DNA of 64,000 nucleotides from NCBI GenBank assembly GCA_036250195.1, contig JAVHZZ010000001.1, forward strand, positions 394,564,283 through 394,628,282, given 5' to 3'. Position numbers and translations under genes: made by a program. Source of the stretch: Mixophyes australis (Eukaryota; Chordata; Amphibia; Anura; Limnodynastidae). Under the pieces are notes generated by a model that did not search any database, was not told the DNA's origin, and saw only the letters and a list, made by a program, of their open reading frames with translations. Every line of letters starts with the position of its first letter. Position 1 is the stretch's first letter. Shown here one piece after another: positions 23,565 to 36,052 of the stretch.

Positions 23565-23805
23565 GTTCAGCATGGTATACTAGTGAACAATTCTATGTTC
23601 TGCATGATATACCAGTTTGCATAGTATATTGATCACCATAAGCTGTTCACTAAAAAAAAGGGCTCAGTACAGCAAATTGGTCACCAGAAGGAGGCTCTGT
23701 ATGGTATACTGTCATCAAAATGGGGCTCTGCACGGTATACTGATCACTGGAAAGTTACTCTAGTATACTGGTCACAAGAATGGAGCTATGCAAGGTGTCT
23801 TGTTC
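23565..23805. repeat. degenerate minisatellite, GTATACTGGTCACCAGAATG type
   Basis: Six or so units of roughly 35-45 bases with the core GGTATACTG-GTCACCAGAA-GGGGCTCTGCA in varied form. The same core is found at 32405-32755. Confidence 0.75.
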
Positions 23806-25479
23806 ACAGATACCAGAAAAGGAAAAGGAAAAATGTAGTGCTAAAGCCTTAGCACCCTTATATATCAAAACCAATATCTTGTCTTTTAATAGAGCCAGCC
23901 ATCAGCTGGTTAGTGTGTAGACCATTGTAACACAACAATAAACCAAGGAACATCTAGTCTAAAACATAACTTTTATTATCCTTACTGAGACTGTAGTATC
24001 TCATGCAATATATCTATGTCAATAAAAAGTGGAAATAGATCAATTCCGTCTTCATGTGGAATGTAATCATTAGCAGAAGCTTCTAATAATCCATAACTAT
24101 GTAGTAAATTTGGACTGTAGTGGTGTGAGATGCAGCACAGGAAAAACAATCTGTTGTTTGAAGCACATTGTTGATCTTGGAATCGTGATTGTGTGCTACT
24201 TTTTTGAATTAGCTAAGAAATATCATTAGAATCGATTCTATTTTCAGATATATAATCTTTTTTTTCAGGGTTTAAATATTTACACACTTTTATTTTGTAC
24301 TTCTGCCAAGTAATCTTTGCGACGTGCTGCAAACCAACCTTTCCACGAACAGATTGGGATCTTTCTGACTTAGGAGATGAAATTGTCTAATAATACTGTA
24401 CGATTTGTCTATAGTTCTCTGATGATGTTTCATCATCTGCATACCTCCAAACCATCCTGATTTTGGTGGGAAAGTACCGATTTGAGGACTCTCTCCCATG
24501 GGAAAGTTAAGAGATAGTCTGCTCACTGCAGCTCTGATATGGCCTCGTCGTGCTGTGACCATCTCCCTTCCTTTACTTGCCACCCACACCTCCAGGGGCA
24601 GGCTGGGCTGGGGTGCATCTGCCACCCGGGCCGGTCCCATAGTGGGCTACTTTGAGCTGGATCACTAGGCCACCTGCATTTTTTCCCCTTTAAATAAGCT
24701 GCTGAGTTGATTCTTGCCCCCTGGGCTGAAATTTGCCAGCTCTCCCCAGCACTCCTCCTGCCTACACAAATGTCGGAAGGTGTGCGCTACCTTTATGAAT
24801 GACTTGGAAAAAATCAATTGATTTTATTTTATTTTCAGACATAAAAACTTCTTTGTCAGGGTTTACATTTTTACATGTAGTCTATCTGAATATTTTGTCT
24901 TGTACTTCATTAAACTACTTTGTATGGTAAGCAGCCATCACATCACATCATCGTTTTCATGTATACATTGTTCTGTTTCTGAGAAGGTGACATCAGGACT
25001 TGACATTGTTTAATAATTATGTTTTTTTGAAAGTTTTCTGATGTTGTTTAGTGAGCTGGGATAGTCACCAAGGCTGCACAGGACAGACCCAAAATCTGGA
25101 CTGCCCTACACATTAGGGACAGTTGAGAGGTATGCATGCGTTAACACACATGCACATGAGAAAATCACACAAATGCAAAATAAACACAGACACCATATAC
25201 ACGCACCATATTAAATATATTTAATACACTTACGACACTTAAATACATACATGACGCACACAGTCAGTGTTCTCCATGGAAATGTCCCTATTATGTATCC
25301 TTAGAATTCCAAAATTTGAAATGATCAAATATGCATCTCACCATAATACACTGATTCTTACCTTTCAAATTCAACTACTAGAAAATACCTATAAAAACAC
25401 TCACTTTAGAAGTGCTCTTGCACAGCTGAACAAGAAAAATAAAGCTCATGGGGGAATTACATAATCTTTAGCGGAGGAA
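23806..25479. other. non-coding DNA
   Basis: No gene seen. Two short stretches (24440-24500 and 25060-25130) resemble the phrase-like repeat CAGGACAGTTGGGAG found near 46640, probably relics of a dispersed repeat. Confidence 0.4.
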
Positions 25480-27610
25480 ACAGAGAGGAGCCTTGGGTGG
25501 CTTGACCGAAAATGTAATGAAAATGGCAATAAGGCAAATAAATTATGAGCCAAGAAAATATCACAAGCCATCACTGCGATCAAAGATAAGAAATTAATAT
25601 CATTTATGACACCAGAACAATGAACAAGACTTTCAAAACTTTCTATGACCACAGGACACACAATCTTATCTGGAGTCCTGAAATATACTTAAAATTAGCC
25701 CAGACACCTCCTTAAAATTATCTGAAAACATTTCAGAAAAGGAAATCAAACTGGCCCTTAAATTTCAAAAGGTACTTAGGGCTACTGGCCCAGATAGATA
25801 CTCAATGATTGCTCCTAAAGTGATCCTCTAGCTTGCTCGGCTTTTCAATGTCATCCTGAGTGGGAATAAATTTACCCAGATTCCACTAGATCTACAGATA
25901 TTGTAATCTCAGAAATGGACAAGTATGAAGCGTTCTTTTTTAGTTACAGGCCCATTTCTCTCCTGAACATGAACATCAAATTATTTAACATTCTAGCCAA
26001 TTTGCTCAAAAGAGTCCTGCCCACTTTGATTGATCCAGACCAGGTGGGGTTTGTTCCCAATAGACAAGGGTTTGATAGTGCATGTAAAGTAATTGACTTA
26101 ATTCATCACATAAATAAAAACAAACTTCAGCCAGTAGTCCTTGTACTATATGTGGAAAAGGCATTTTACCGCATTTCCTGGTTTTTGCTTGTAGGTTCCA
26201 TGATAGGTTTTTGCAGGCCATTCACACCATATATTTTAATCCCACCTCAATGGTCATGACCAATGGTCAGGTCTCAGAAGTATTTAAGCTGAGTAATGGG
26301 ACTAGACAGGGATTCCCCTTTTTCCCATCTGATTTTTACCATCTGTATAGAGGCATTTGCAAGTCAAATTAGAGTAAACCAAAAAATGACTGTAAATCCC
26401 CATGATAACCAATACTATAAAATCTCCTTTTTGCTTACAATGTGCTTCTTACAATGACTAATGCACACATTTCTTTACCCACTTTTCTTGAAGAACGTAA
26501 ATGCTTTGGGGCACTTTAGTGGTATAAAATTAATGACACTAAAACTGAGTCCCTGGCACTCAGTTTCCCCCACGCAACTTTTGAATGCCTGGAGGCCACA
26601 TTTAAATTTTAATTTACCCTGGTACCTGGGAGTTTCTATCACAAAAAAAACTATTCTCAACTAGTTCATTCAAACTATACCCCCTGATTAACCTGATCCA
26701 CCAAGACCTGTCAAAGTGGAAATCCCTGTACATTTATTGGATTGGAAGGATAGATGTTATTAAAATGAATGTATTACCGTGCTTACTTTACTAGTATCAG
26801 CCCCTTCTTATACAGGTTCCTACTTTCACATTGACATCACTACAAACAGTATGTAATACATTTGTGTGGGAATGAGCAGGTGGTAAATGTATCAAGCAGA
26901 GAGTTTTCGGGCGGGTTTGAAAAGTGGAGATGTTGCCTATAGCAACCAATCAGATTATAGCTATTATTTTGTTGAATGTACTAAATAAATGATAGCTAGA
27001 ATCTGATTGGTTTTTCAAACCCGCCGGAAAACTCTCAGCTTGATACATTTACCCCCAGAGCTATCTTGGTTAAATCATCAGAGAAAGGTAGTTTGGCCAC
27101 CTTATTTAAAAAAAAATCTTGTTTTCTCTAGGCACTCTAAACTTGTATATAAGAAATGAGTGGACATTAAGAAAGCTGTCGTCTTAGAAATTGGTATTAG
27201 TTATCTCCCCTGGCTTCCTGAGATCCACAGGCCAGCCTTAGTGTATGATAACCACTCTATCCCCTTTACTCTCTCAACCTAGGATCATGCTGGACAACGA
27301 GGTTGTGTGTCTCTATCAAAAAACACACTGATAAAGCCTCCATCAATGTTGGTATCCATGAGAATTCATATAGAATATATTTGAGTTGGTACATGGTGCC
27401 AGACAAGAATTAGCATATCTACCCCCTCTCATCAAACCAGTGTTGGAGGACATTATGTGGTATAGGCACCTACCACCATTTATGGTGGGAGTGGTCCTTA
27501 AGTCAACAATTTTGGAATACCACCAAAGCTCTTGTAGAGCAAATACCTGATGTTCGGGTTCCCAGAGATCCATCCACGTTTCTGCTTAATAGATCCTTAT
27601 AATCCACAGA
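25480..27610 (+). pseudogene. L1/Tx1-like LINE ORF2 relic (reverse transcriptase to C-terminus)
   Basis: The best-preserved frame, 25915-26259, contains YRPISLLN, DQVGFVPNRQG and LVLYVEKAFYRISW, the fingers and palm of a non-LTR reverse transcriptase. SNGTRQGFP follows in another frame near 26295. Where YADDVLL is expected, near 26425, the codons read FAYNVLL, so the catalytic Asp pair is gone. YLGVSITKK lies at 26620-26645 and FWNTTKALVEQI near 27510, both typical of the L1 C-terminal half. Frameshifts and stops are frequent, the endonuclease domain is missing, and a MITE sits inside at 26881-27055. It copied RNA into DNA at a nicked target when active; it is now dead. Confidence 0.85.
26881..27055. 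mobile_element. palindromic MITE, CCAAT-arm family, copy 4, nested in the LINE
   Basis: Arms GCCTATAGCAACCAATCAGA and GATAGCTAGAATCTGATTGG, with longer ends (GTAAATGTATCAAGC, GCTTGATACATTTACCCCC) than copy 2. It interrupts the LINE reading frame, so it is younger than the LINE insertion. The right arm lacks the GCTATAGGCAACATC segment. Confidence 0.85.
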
Positions 27611-27669
27611 TAGATTATGTACATCTGTACCATATACAAACTACTAATATGCTTTAATAAATATAATAT

Positions 27670-27812
27670 GACATGTTACCTATAGATTGTAAGCTTGGAC
27701 CCTCTTACCTCTTTGTTTTACCCAATATTGTTAATTACTGTGTTTGTCCCCAATTGTAAAGCGCCATGGAATTTTCTGGCACTATATAAATAAATGTTGA
27801 TGATTATGAGGT
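27670..27812 (+). repeat. 3' tail of a SINE or LINE
   Basis: AGATTGTAAGCTTGGACCCT, later AAAGCGCCATGGAATTTTCT and CACTATATAAATAAATG at the end. This pattern is the common tail of vertebrate tRNA-SINE/LINE pairs. 27813-28148 holds nothing recognisable. Confidence 0.6.
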
Positions 27813-28435
27813 TTCCTCTATGGAATTTATAACCAACATATTTAAAAACTCACTTCCAAAATACCATGAGACTTTGGATCGTTAGTTTCAGTTTCATAAT
27901 TCCCCAATTCCAGGCATTTCTTAAATTGTTGACTCTGGGTTTTACCTTCACTTTTTCTTTCTATGCCTTGTTGCTTTCCTCTCTCTCTCTCCTGCCACCC
28001 CTCTCCCTCTTGTAAGTAAAATGTATGAATATTTTTTTTATAAGCAACACTTACTTTTTGTATCCAATGGATCTTTTGATTAGTCCCATTTGTAAAAATC
28101 CCTTATATTGTTGGCTATGTGTATTATATTTCTGTCAATGTTCACTTTGGGCCTGAGTCATTAAGGAAAGTAAGGCAAAAAAAAGGAGTAAATGTTCTTC
28201 TGGACTGTCACACGCCGGTCCTATAGTCAGGTCCCGGCTCTGTGACTTTGCCTTTAAGAACCATGATTCTGCTTGCTTCTCTTTCAGAGACACTCCTTTC
28301 ACAGGTGCTCCTAGCTACTGTGATCTGGACCACTCCCTAAACCTCATTGGTCCTGGAGCACTATATGAACCTCCCAAGGGTATGGGCTCATTGCCTGATC
28401 TTCGTGTTACTCAGTCTACCTTGGTCTAGGTTATA

Positions 28436-28469
<34 letters not shown>

Positions 28470-28470
28470 T

Positions 28471-28504
<34 letters not shown>

Positions 28505-28505
28505 A
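28436..28505. repeat. CTG/TTG microsatellite
   Basis: About 70 bases of GCTGCTGCTG and GTTGCTGTTGCT. The Leu-rich open frame that crosses it is an artefact of the repeat. Confidence 0.95.
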
Positions 28506-28875
28506 CCTGTGTGCTGGATTTCTACATCTACAACCACCATACCTGGTACTTGTAGTTCCACGCTGCTTACTGAATCTTCTACTGCTGTTACCTGTGTGCT
28601 GGACTTCTACATCTACAACCACCATACCTGGTACTTGTAGTTCCACACTGCTTACTGAATCTTCTACTGCTGTAACCTGTGTGCTGGACTTCTACATCTA
28701 CAACCACCATACCTGGTACTTGTAGTTCCACGCTGCTTACTGAATCTCCTACTGCTGTTACCTGTGTGCTGGACTTCTACATCTACAAACCACCATACCT
28801 GGTACTTGTAGTTCCACACTGCTTACTGAAATCTCCTACGGCTGTTACCTGTGTACTGGACTTCTACATCTGCCC
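28506..28875. repeat. 85-bp tandem repeat inside the solo LTR
   Basis: Units start at 28506, 28591, 28676, 28761 and 28848 with CCTGTGTGCTGGACTTCTAC; the last is partial. The period is 85 bases, with small indels near the end. Confidence 0.95.
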
Positions 28876-29630
28876 ACTGAACTGGCTCGTGAGTTGCCTA
28901 TTACATCTGCACTCATATTGATTGGCTCAACTACCTCTCTGCTCGGCTACCTGTATTCTTTACTGAACTTCAATCAAGTTACCTTGTCATCTGTGGTTCT
29001 ATGGTTCTATGTTTGGCACGGCTATTATTATTACTCTGCTAATTATTAGTTGCTGGACTGTTATCAAGAATATATTGCCAAGCTAGTAGCCAGTTCAGTT
29101 ATTCATGTTATGTGTGTTCAATCTTCATGCCGTTACTATTGGTAAACCAACTGAACTTCTTTCGTGATTTCATTGTATGTTGTGAACTGCCGTGTACTCA
29201 GCTTGCTGAGTTGTACATATCTTATACTGTTGCTGTTATACCATCTATCAATATATTATATTGCAACGCTACTTACATCTTCTGTGTTTTGTTCAACCTC
29301 CATCATCCACTGCTATAACATCTAAGTAGTGGCAAAAGGGATCCATAAAATACCCTGAGCCGTGACATGGACAAACCAAGTTACAATGCAAGAGGTGCAA
29401 ATTAGTTTATTAATTTGCACATTAAGCTAAATACCGGCTGATTTTTTTCATCTAGCACACAAATACTTGATAACTTTATTTTTACACTGACGTTGATCTA
29501 GGCGATGCCCTACTCCAGCAATAAATCTGTCCCCATATTTTAAATTTACCTTCCCTCCAATGCGACATGGTTTTGCCAAGATACATAGTTACTCCTTTTT
29601 TATGGCTTGCTCTCCTTAATGATTCAGGCC

Positions 29631-30792
29631 TTTTGGGAGCGATTGTACCCAGAGACCCACATGATTGCAATTATTAATTCCACATGAACGACAAGTGAAC
29701 AATGCTTTTATGCACATGATGCAGTGATCCTACCTCTGTAACCAATAGTCAGTTGTTTATATACCGTTCTGCCATCTATCACTGCTAGATCATATATGAA
29801 TGTTTTATTTATGTATAAAATATTCATTGATTAACTGTTATAAATCATGATATAAAATACAAATTATCGATTGATATGCAGCTATATCACTAATTTACTA
29901 TGCAGAACAGTTGCACTGGATGTTGTTGCTTTTCCATTCATTGCCTCAGGTAGACACCTCTGGGCCTGATTAAATAAGGAACGTAAATGCAAATATGTGC
30001 TGTATCCTTCTGTATTAAATTGCACTACACATGCCCAGAAACGGACAATACGCCAGTGAATGTAAGTACATCCAATTCTTCTTTGAATGCAAATGACGCA
30101 TCCAACAGCCTACGATATTATAGATGGGGAGGGGAGGGGTGTATGTACGTAGTTAATGTCCAGTAAAAGTGTGCCAAGCAGCGTCTGATTCAGTAATTGA
30201 ATACTTTTTTTTTTCTGTGCAATCTGGTGGGACTTTATATAACACATGTGTAATGTATGTATTCAGCAGTATATTGTGTCAACATGAGACAATTCTTCAG
30301 ATCCGCTTTTAGTTCAATACGGACGTGCATATGCCTGAATTACGTGCGTTTTTTAAAAAAATGCATGATACCTTCATTTGTGTGCCTTATTGAATTACAC
30401 TATCTATGTCTAAGCAGTTTTTTTTATGACACTTAATTTACACATATTTCTGAATATCTGAGTGTGATTGCTAGGTTCTGTTTTACAACCAGTCTGATGA
30501 CTGGCCATGCCCCTACAGCAGTGCGCATCCCATTACTTTTGCTTCGGTGGGCCTTTCATTCCCGAGTATGACACTGTGACAGGAACAGAAACCAAGAATA
30601 AGGCAGCTAAACAGGCTCATAGTAGTAGGAAACTGCACCAATTATGGGCAGTGAGCATCACAGCTGCCTGCTCTATAAGGGTGCAGGCATCCAATGAATC
30701 AGCACCCTAGCATCCAGAATCCCAGGAGCTGATTCATTGTAGTGCAATCATGTGACTTTGCTTTAAACTGCATGTCTCAGAAGACTCCATAG
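29631..30792. other. non-coding DNA
   Basis: Nothing recognised; a 67-codon frame at 30507-30710 has no known domain. Confidence 0.5.
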
Positions 30793-30800
30793 TAATAGAG

Positions 30801-31080
30801 CATACTTACCTACTTTAGAAGACAGCTGTCTGGGAGGGGGTCCGACAAGGGGGGAGTGGGCACGCGTGGTGTGCTGTTAGGCTCCGCCCCTGACAATCTT
30901 AGGTAATTTTAGCCAATCACAGCAGGGGCGGGGCCACAATGGCACATTTAGCCCCGCCCCCACCATTTTCAACAATGGCGACAGCTGGATCCGGGCTTTT
31001 TGCCTGCTCTCTCGGGAGTCCGGGAGAACTCCCAAAAATTCGGGAGTCTCTCGGACATTCCGGGAGAGTAGGCAACTATG
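30801..31080. mobile_element. GC-rich 280-bp MITE
   Basis: The left end CATACTTACCTACT mirrors the right end AGTAGGCAACTATG. The flanks TAATAGAG (30793-30800) and CAATAGAG (31081-31088) match at 7 of 8 bases, suggesting a hAT-type duplication. The interior has CCGGGAG repeats and a palindromic pair GGCTCCGCCCC/GGGGCGGGGCC around TAATTTTAGCCAATCACAGC. Confidence 0.75.
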
Positions 31081-31139
31081 CAATAGAGTGGCCAGGGGAA
31101 GCTGCACAGAGCAGTAATACATGTTTGTCCCCACTGCTC

Positions 31140-31690
31140 CTGATACTAACAACCACAATGTCACAGAGAGACACAGAAAGATACAATGCTATACAAAGTG
31201 TCACATAGAGACACACATATAGCAGCAAGGTCACAGACACACAGGATAAACTAGAAAAGCATACAGCCACTAGTAAACATTCACACAAAGCTAAAGGTTC
31301 ACACAGGGATACACAACCACTTGGTCACACACACATCCACTGCCACAGTAAACCATAAAAACACACAGAACCACAGTGTCACACACAAATATACACATAT
31401 GGTAACATACACATAAAGAAAGAGTGTCACATAGAAACACAAAGACACAGGCACACAGGGTCACACAAAGCTATACTGTCACACACATACACAGGTACAT
31501 GTTCACAGGGACAACCACTGACTCACACAGAGATAGACAGAGCCACTATGTCACAAACACACAACCCAAGTGTCACACAAAATTACACAGGGTCAAGCAC
31601 AGTCACACAGGGGCACACATGGTCACATACACACATAAACACACGGTCATACGCAAAGACACAGACAGACTAGGGCACACAAAAAAGTGG
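31140..31690. repeat. CACACA-rich degenerate tandem repeat
   Basis: About 550 bases built on variants of TCACACAGGGAYACACA, with no fixed period by eye. Frames crossing it are artefacts. Confidence 0.85.
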
Positions 31691-31779
31691 ATGGCCCAAC
31701 GAGTCATGCCATTTTGAATACTAGACAGTACAGCATCAAATGAGTGTATCAGTGTATCACTGAGTTTATAGAAGTCAGG

Positions 31780-32165
31780 TTGGGGGAGATCTGAGCATTA
31801 TAACCCATCCTCCTCTCTGGATTTCATAACACACTTTAGTGTAAAGTGTTATTATCTGCTGATCAAAAGACAATGATTCCTAAAGGGGGACATCATTTGA
31901 AAGAGAGGACTATCCTCTTTCAAATTAGAGGTCCCATTCATAAGAGCCAAGATGGGAGAGATCTTGGCATTAGAACATCCCTCTCCCATCCATTGTCCAT
32001 TTAGTGTTTTCTGTAGTGTAAGCTGTTATTGTCTGGTGATCACATGTGATCAGCAAACATTAACTAAAAAGGAGCCATATCATTTAACAGAGGGAACTTC
32101 TTAATGACTTCTGTAGTGTAGGTTTTATAGTCTGGTTATCACACATGATTTCAACATTTATCAAT
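31780..32165. repeat. degenerate tandem repeat, about 150-170-bp unit, three copies
   Basis: Copies at about 31780-31915, 31949-32090 and 32101-32165 (partial) share GAGATCTKRGCATTA, TAGTGTAARSTGTTATT, CTGGTGATCA and CATCATTT-type strings in the same order. Confidence 0.65.
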
Positions 32166-32404
32166 TTTTTGCGGGGGGCTCTGTGAAGATGAATGTGTCG
32201 CTCATAAATAAATATTTCCATATATGAAGAAACAATATCTGCTTTCTGGATGATGGACTACACAAGCCGCAGTGCACACATTTTTTGTCTCCCATGTTGT
32301 GAAGCTGGCAAATTTGTCTAGAGGTATTTATTAGTCACAAGAATGTAATCTGTAATCTATAGTTTTCACCATGCTGTCTGTAATTTTAATTATCATCAGA
32401 ATGT

Positions 32405-32755
32405 TCTATGAAATACATATTGATCACTAGAGTGCTCTCTCTACTGTATATCGGACACCAGAATAATGTCTGTATTGAATATCAGGAAACAGAGTGTTGT
32501 CTTTATTGTATATTCAAAACAGAATGCTCTCTGTGTTGTATATTGGTAATTAGAATATGCTTAGCATTGACTACTGGTCAGACAGAGCATAATTGTATTT
32601 GATTTATAACTCTGTCAGATAATACATTTTAATGCACTGGGTTGTATGTTGGTCACCAGAAAGCTCTATGCATTCTAGTTTGTATACTAGAATGCTCTCT
32701 CTATTGTATATTTGTCACTAGAATACACTCTGCATTGACTACTGATCAGTAGTTT
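32405..32755. repeat. degenerate minisatellite, TTGTATATTGGTCACCAGAA type
   Basis: Seven or eight imperfect units combine TATTGTATATTGGTCAC with CAGAATGCTCTCTGYATT. Related to the repeat at 23565-23805. Confidence 0.75.
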
Positions 32756-34189
32756 TTTGAATTAACAGTATTTCATAGTCTCAATTGAAAAAACAACCTT
32801 ATGGATTATTATTATATTTTAGCTTATTTAAATCAGGTCTTTTGTATTTTTATTTGTATTTAAGACTATTCTGACTGCAGGCACAACAAGCAAACATATA
32901 AATTAATGTTTAAATGGATCAGGAAGGGGTAAGGTGTAAATGTTGTTTAACTAGTTTATAACCTGAGAAAGTATCTGGCTACCATGCTATGATAAAATAT
33001 ACTTTACTCATGCCTCAACTGTCCTATCTATCTAGGCTTTAGTTTGGTTTAATAATGACTGATTCTGAGCTTGTTAGTTACAAATCGCCTTCAGCTGTAA
33101 CAAAAGCAACAAGAGTTGTCAAAATAAAAGTGTGTGAAAGGGATTATTTATGGTTGACGAGGGAGCACAACCTTCATAATCTTTGAGGCATCCCAGACAA
33201 ATAAAGTTAGATGGAAAAGGACCAAAAAGTTGCTTGTATTAGATAAATAATATTCTAGTTATTTACATCATCACTGTTTTTTAGGATGAGTGAGAAGTCA
33301 GGTAGACCCTGTTTTAATATAAAGAAGTGGTAGATAGCATATCACAATGGTGTGCCTTCTATAAAATACATTTTGAGTTAGTACATTTGGAAACTGATTT
33401 GCTTTCCTTATCAGATAGCTTGCTCTGTAGCCAAAGTCTTCACCAAAAAAGTGAATACAATTTGTTCATTTGTGTTTTTCTGGTGAACAGCAGTATATGA
33501 GTCAATATTTACTCATTACAATACCATATAATGATGTTGTGCACAATCTTTACAGCAGTGAATATGTAATTAGGCACTTAATATTCATTTATATACATTC
33601 TGGCAAGATTGTTGCTATCTTTAGCAACAGATTTTTATCTTACTGAGAATAAGTGATGATATAGTGTTAATGGAAGCATCACACTTTAGTTAATCATATG
33701 TATTATAAAAATACAGAATGGTAAGGCCACTGTATTATCAACTTTATGATCCTTTCTTTTATTCCTTTTATTTTACTTCTTATTTGTTCCAGAAGATCAC
33801 CTGCTTTTAGGGAATATTTGCAAAGGGTAAACCTCTTAGAAGATTACAGGTGTCTTAATTTAGAAATGCTGTTTGCACCATATAAAAACAATGAGAACAG
33901 TTGTTGCAGTACCACTTTTTTATCAGTGAAACTAGCTCTGTAACTAGTGACATGGGCTGAGTGAAGTGGCATAGGGCATATGTGTCTCTGTTGTAAGGTG
34001 AAGCCATATTTACCAAGGCAGACTTTGCAGGTACTAAAAGGTGATTGTTGGTAGAGATTCTTGAACTACTTTGTCAAAACTGCGCTAAAGTTCTAAAAAA
34101 ACCATTGGAAATGTTCAATCTTACAAAATGAGGTCACGCTTCTCAGACCTCCTGAGAAGTGTAACTGAGACCCCAAGAAGTGCAGAGGA
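32756..34189. other. AT-rich non-coding DNA
   Basis: Nothing recognised. The 65-codon frame at 33746-33943 has no known domain. Confidence 0.5.
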
Positions 34190-36052
34190 TTCCTGGGATT
34201 AAAGATGAGTTGGCTTCCAGAGAGCTCCCTCCTGATCTGGACTCCCTCATCTCTCTGTGCATTTGGGTGGATCTTCGCTTTAGAGAGCGTACCAATGAGT
34301 GAGATTATTCTCCGTGCTTCACTCCACATCGAGCTCCCCAGTTCCAAAATCCGGTGCTTACCCATGAGGAGCTAATGCAAATCGGTCGCTCTGGCCTTAC
34401 TCCCGAGGAGTGAGTGAGACGTTTTAAAATAAAACTCTATATTTATGGTGGAGAATCTGGGCATCTTCTTTTCACCTGCCCAAACAGGCCAAGAAACACT
34501 CCCTCCTTGCCAGAACCAGGGAGGCCGAACTAGGAGTGTGGAGATCCTCTCCCTATACCTCTAAAAGATCAGATTCTGTGATGCCTGTCACTTTGGACAC
34601 TCCTGTTGGGCTCATACTCACATCTGCCTTTGTTGACTCTGGCTCTGCCGGGGACTTCATCTCCTCTGCTCTTGTTTCAAAGCTCCATCAGCCTTTGCAG
34701 TCTTTGCCGCAGCCATTATCACTTATCACTGTGGGCGGTAAAAGTGTCTCTAACGTCTCCATTACCAGCATCAACCGTCCTGTCTGGCTAGAGGTAGGAG
34801 TTCTACCCTATCATTTTGGGTTTACCTTGACTTAAGACCCACTCCTCTCAGTTTGACTGGTACCACGCACAAATAACATCTTGGGGACATTTGTGCCATT
34901 CACAATGCCTCACCTCTGTTAAGGTCACCCAATCCACCACCTCTTGCCATGTGTTCTCCCTGGAGCCTAGTTTACCTGCGATTTATGCTCCTTTTCATGA
35001 TGTGTTCAACAAGACTGCTGCTGAGACATTGCCACCTCAGCATCCTTGCAAATGCCCCGTCAATCTGATTCCTGAGAAACCCATCCCTAAGGGTAGGATT
35101 TATCTCCTCTCTTTGCCTGAGACTCAAGCCATGTCTCAGTACATCTCTGAAAATTTGGAATGTAGCTTTATTAGAAAATCTTCCTCTCCTGCTGGACAGG
35201 CTTCTTTTTTGTTAAAAAGAAAGATAGGACCCTTCACCCTTTCATTGACTATCGTGATCTGAACGCCATCACCATAAAGAAACACTATCCTTTGTCAATT
35301 ATCTCTGAGCTCTTTGATCAGATCAGTGGTTCTAATATATTTTCCAAGCTGTACCTCCAAGAGGCTTACACAATCTCATTCGCATACATAAGGGGGACAA
35401 ATGGAAAACTGCTTCCAATATTCAAGACAGGCATTATGAATACTTGGCTATGACTTTTAGCTTTTGCAATGCCCCGGTGGTCTTTCAGGAGTTCATTAAG
35501 GAAATCTTCCGGGATCTCCTGTACCATTCTGTAGTCGTGTATCTAGACGACATCCTGATTTTCTCTCAAGACCTCCAATCTCATTACTCTCATGTGAAGG
35601 AACAACATCATCTATATTGCAAATTGGAGAAGTGCCTGTTTCAGGTCTCTCAAGTCCCTTTTCCTGGGATATTTAGTTTCTGGTTCAGGCCTACAGATGA
35701 ATCCGAACAAAGTTCCTGCTATTATCAATTGGTTTCAACCTCAAGGGTTAAAGGCGGATCAATGATTTGCAAATTACTATCAGCAGTACATTCAAGGTTT
35801 CTCTACCTTCAATGCACTTATTACTAGTCTCACCCGCAAAACCGCCAATCTACAGAAAAACTACAGATTTGGTGACAAGGAGTTATTGGCCATTAAATCT
35901 ACAATTAAAAGAATGGTGACAGCTACTTGAAGGGGCAATGCATCAAGTGACGATCTACACTTATTTAAGCTCTGCCCTGTGTCTCAATCCCCAGCAGGAC
36001 AGTTGGTCATGATTTTTCTCCCGGTTCGATTTTATCCTTACTGTCATGGAGT
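34190..36052 (+). pseudogene. Ty3/Gypsy retrotransposon relic (gag end, protease, RT, start of RNase H)
   Basis: In order: a gag C-terminal part near 34200-34500, with DLDSLISL, MQIGRSGLTPEE and a zinc-knuckle remnant whose first Cys pair is lost (GGESGHLLFTCP); a retropepsin-like frame at 34536-34835 with FVDSGSAGDFIS, holding the catalytic Asp; and RT fragments from about 34990, including DYRDLNAITIKKHYPL at 35250-35300 and YLDDILIFS near 35535 in the frame 35444-35827. ELLAIKS near 35880 marks the start of RNase H. Several frameshifts and stops are present, and no integrase or LTR pair is seen. The element once copied genomic RNA in cytoplasmic particles; it is dead. Confidence 0.88.

Larger units (their letters stand above)
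28206..29367 (+). mobile_element. solo LTR, 1162 bp, with 5-bp target duplication
   Basis: It begins TGTCACACGCCGG and ends GAGCCGTGACA, flanked by TGGAC at 28201-28205 and 29368-29372. TG...CA ends with a 5-bp duplication fit an LTR retrotransposon. A TATA-like CACTATATGAACC lies near 28360. The strand follows that box. It is expanded internally by a CTG/TTG run and an 85-bp tandem repeat. No internal retrotransposon genes remain, as expected after LTR-LTR recombination. Confidence 0.8.
28149..29630. mobile_element. inverted-repeat element split by a solo LTR
   Basis: The left arm GGCCTGAGTCATTAAGGAAA continues to AAAAAGGAGTAA. The right arm near 29588-29630 is its imperfect complement (TTACTCCTTTTTTA to CCTTAATGATTCAGGCC). 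Without the LTR the element would be about 310 bp. No coding capacity. Confidence 0.7.

Noticed and set aside
28446..28640. Poly-leucine signal-like peptide
   Set aside because: Produced by the CTG/TTG microsatellite in the solo LTR.
31424..31717. 97-residue His/Thr-rich frame
   Set aside because: Produced by the CACACA-rich tandem repeat.
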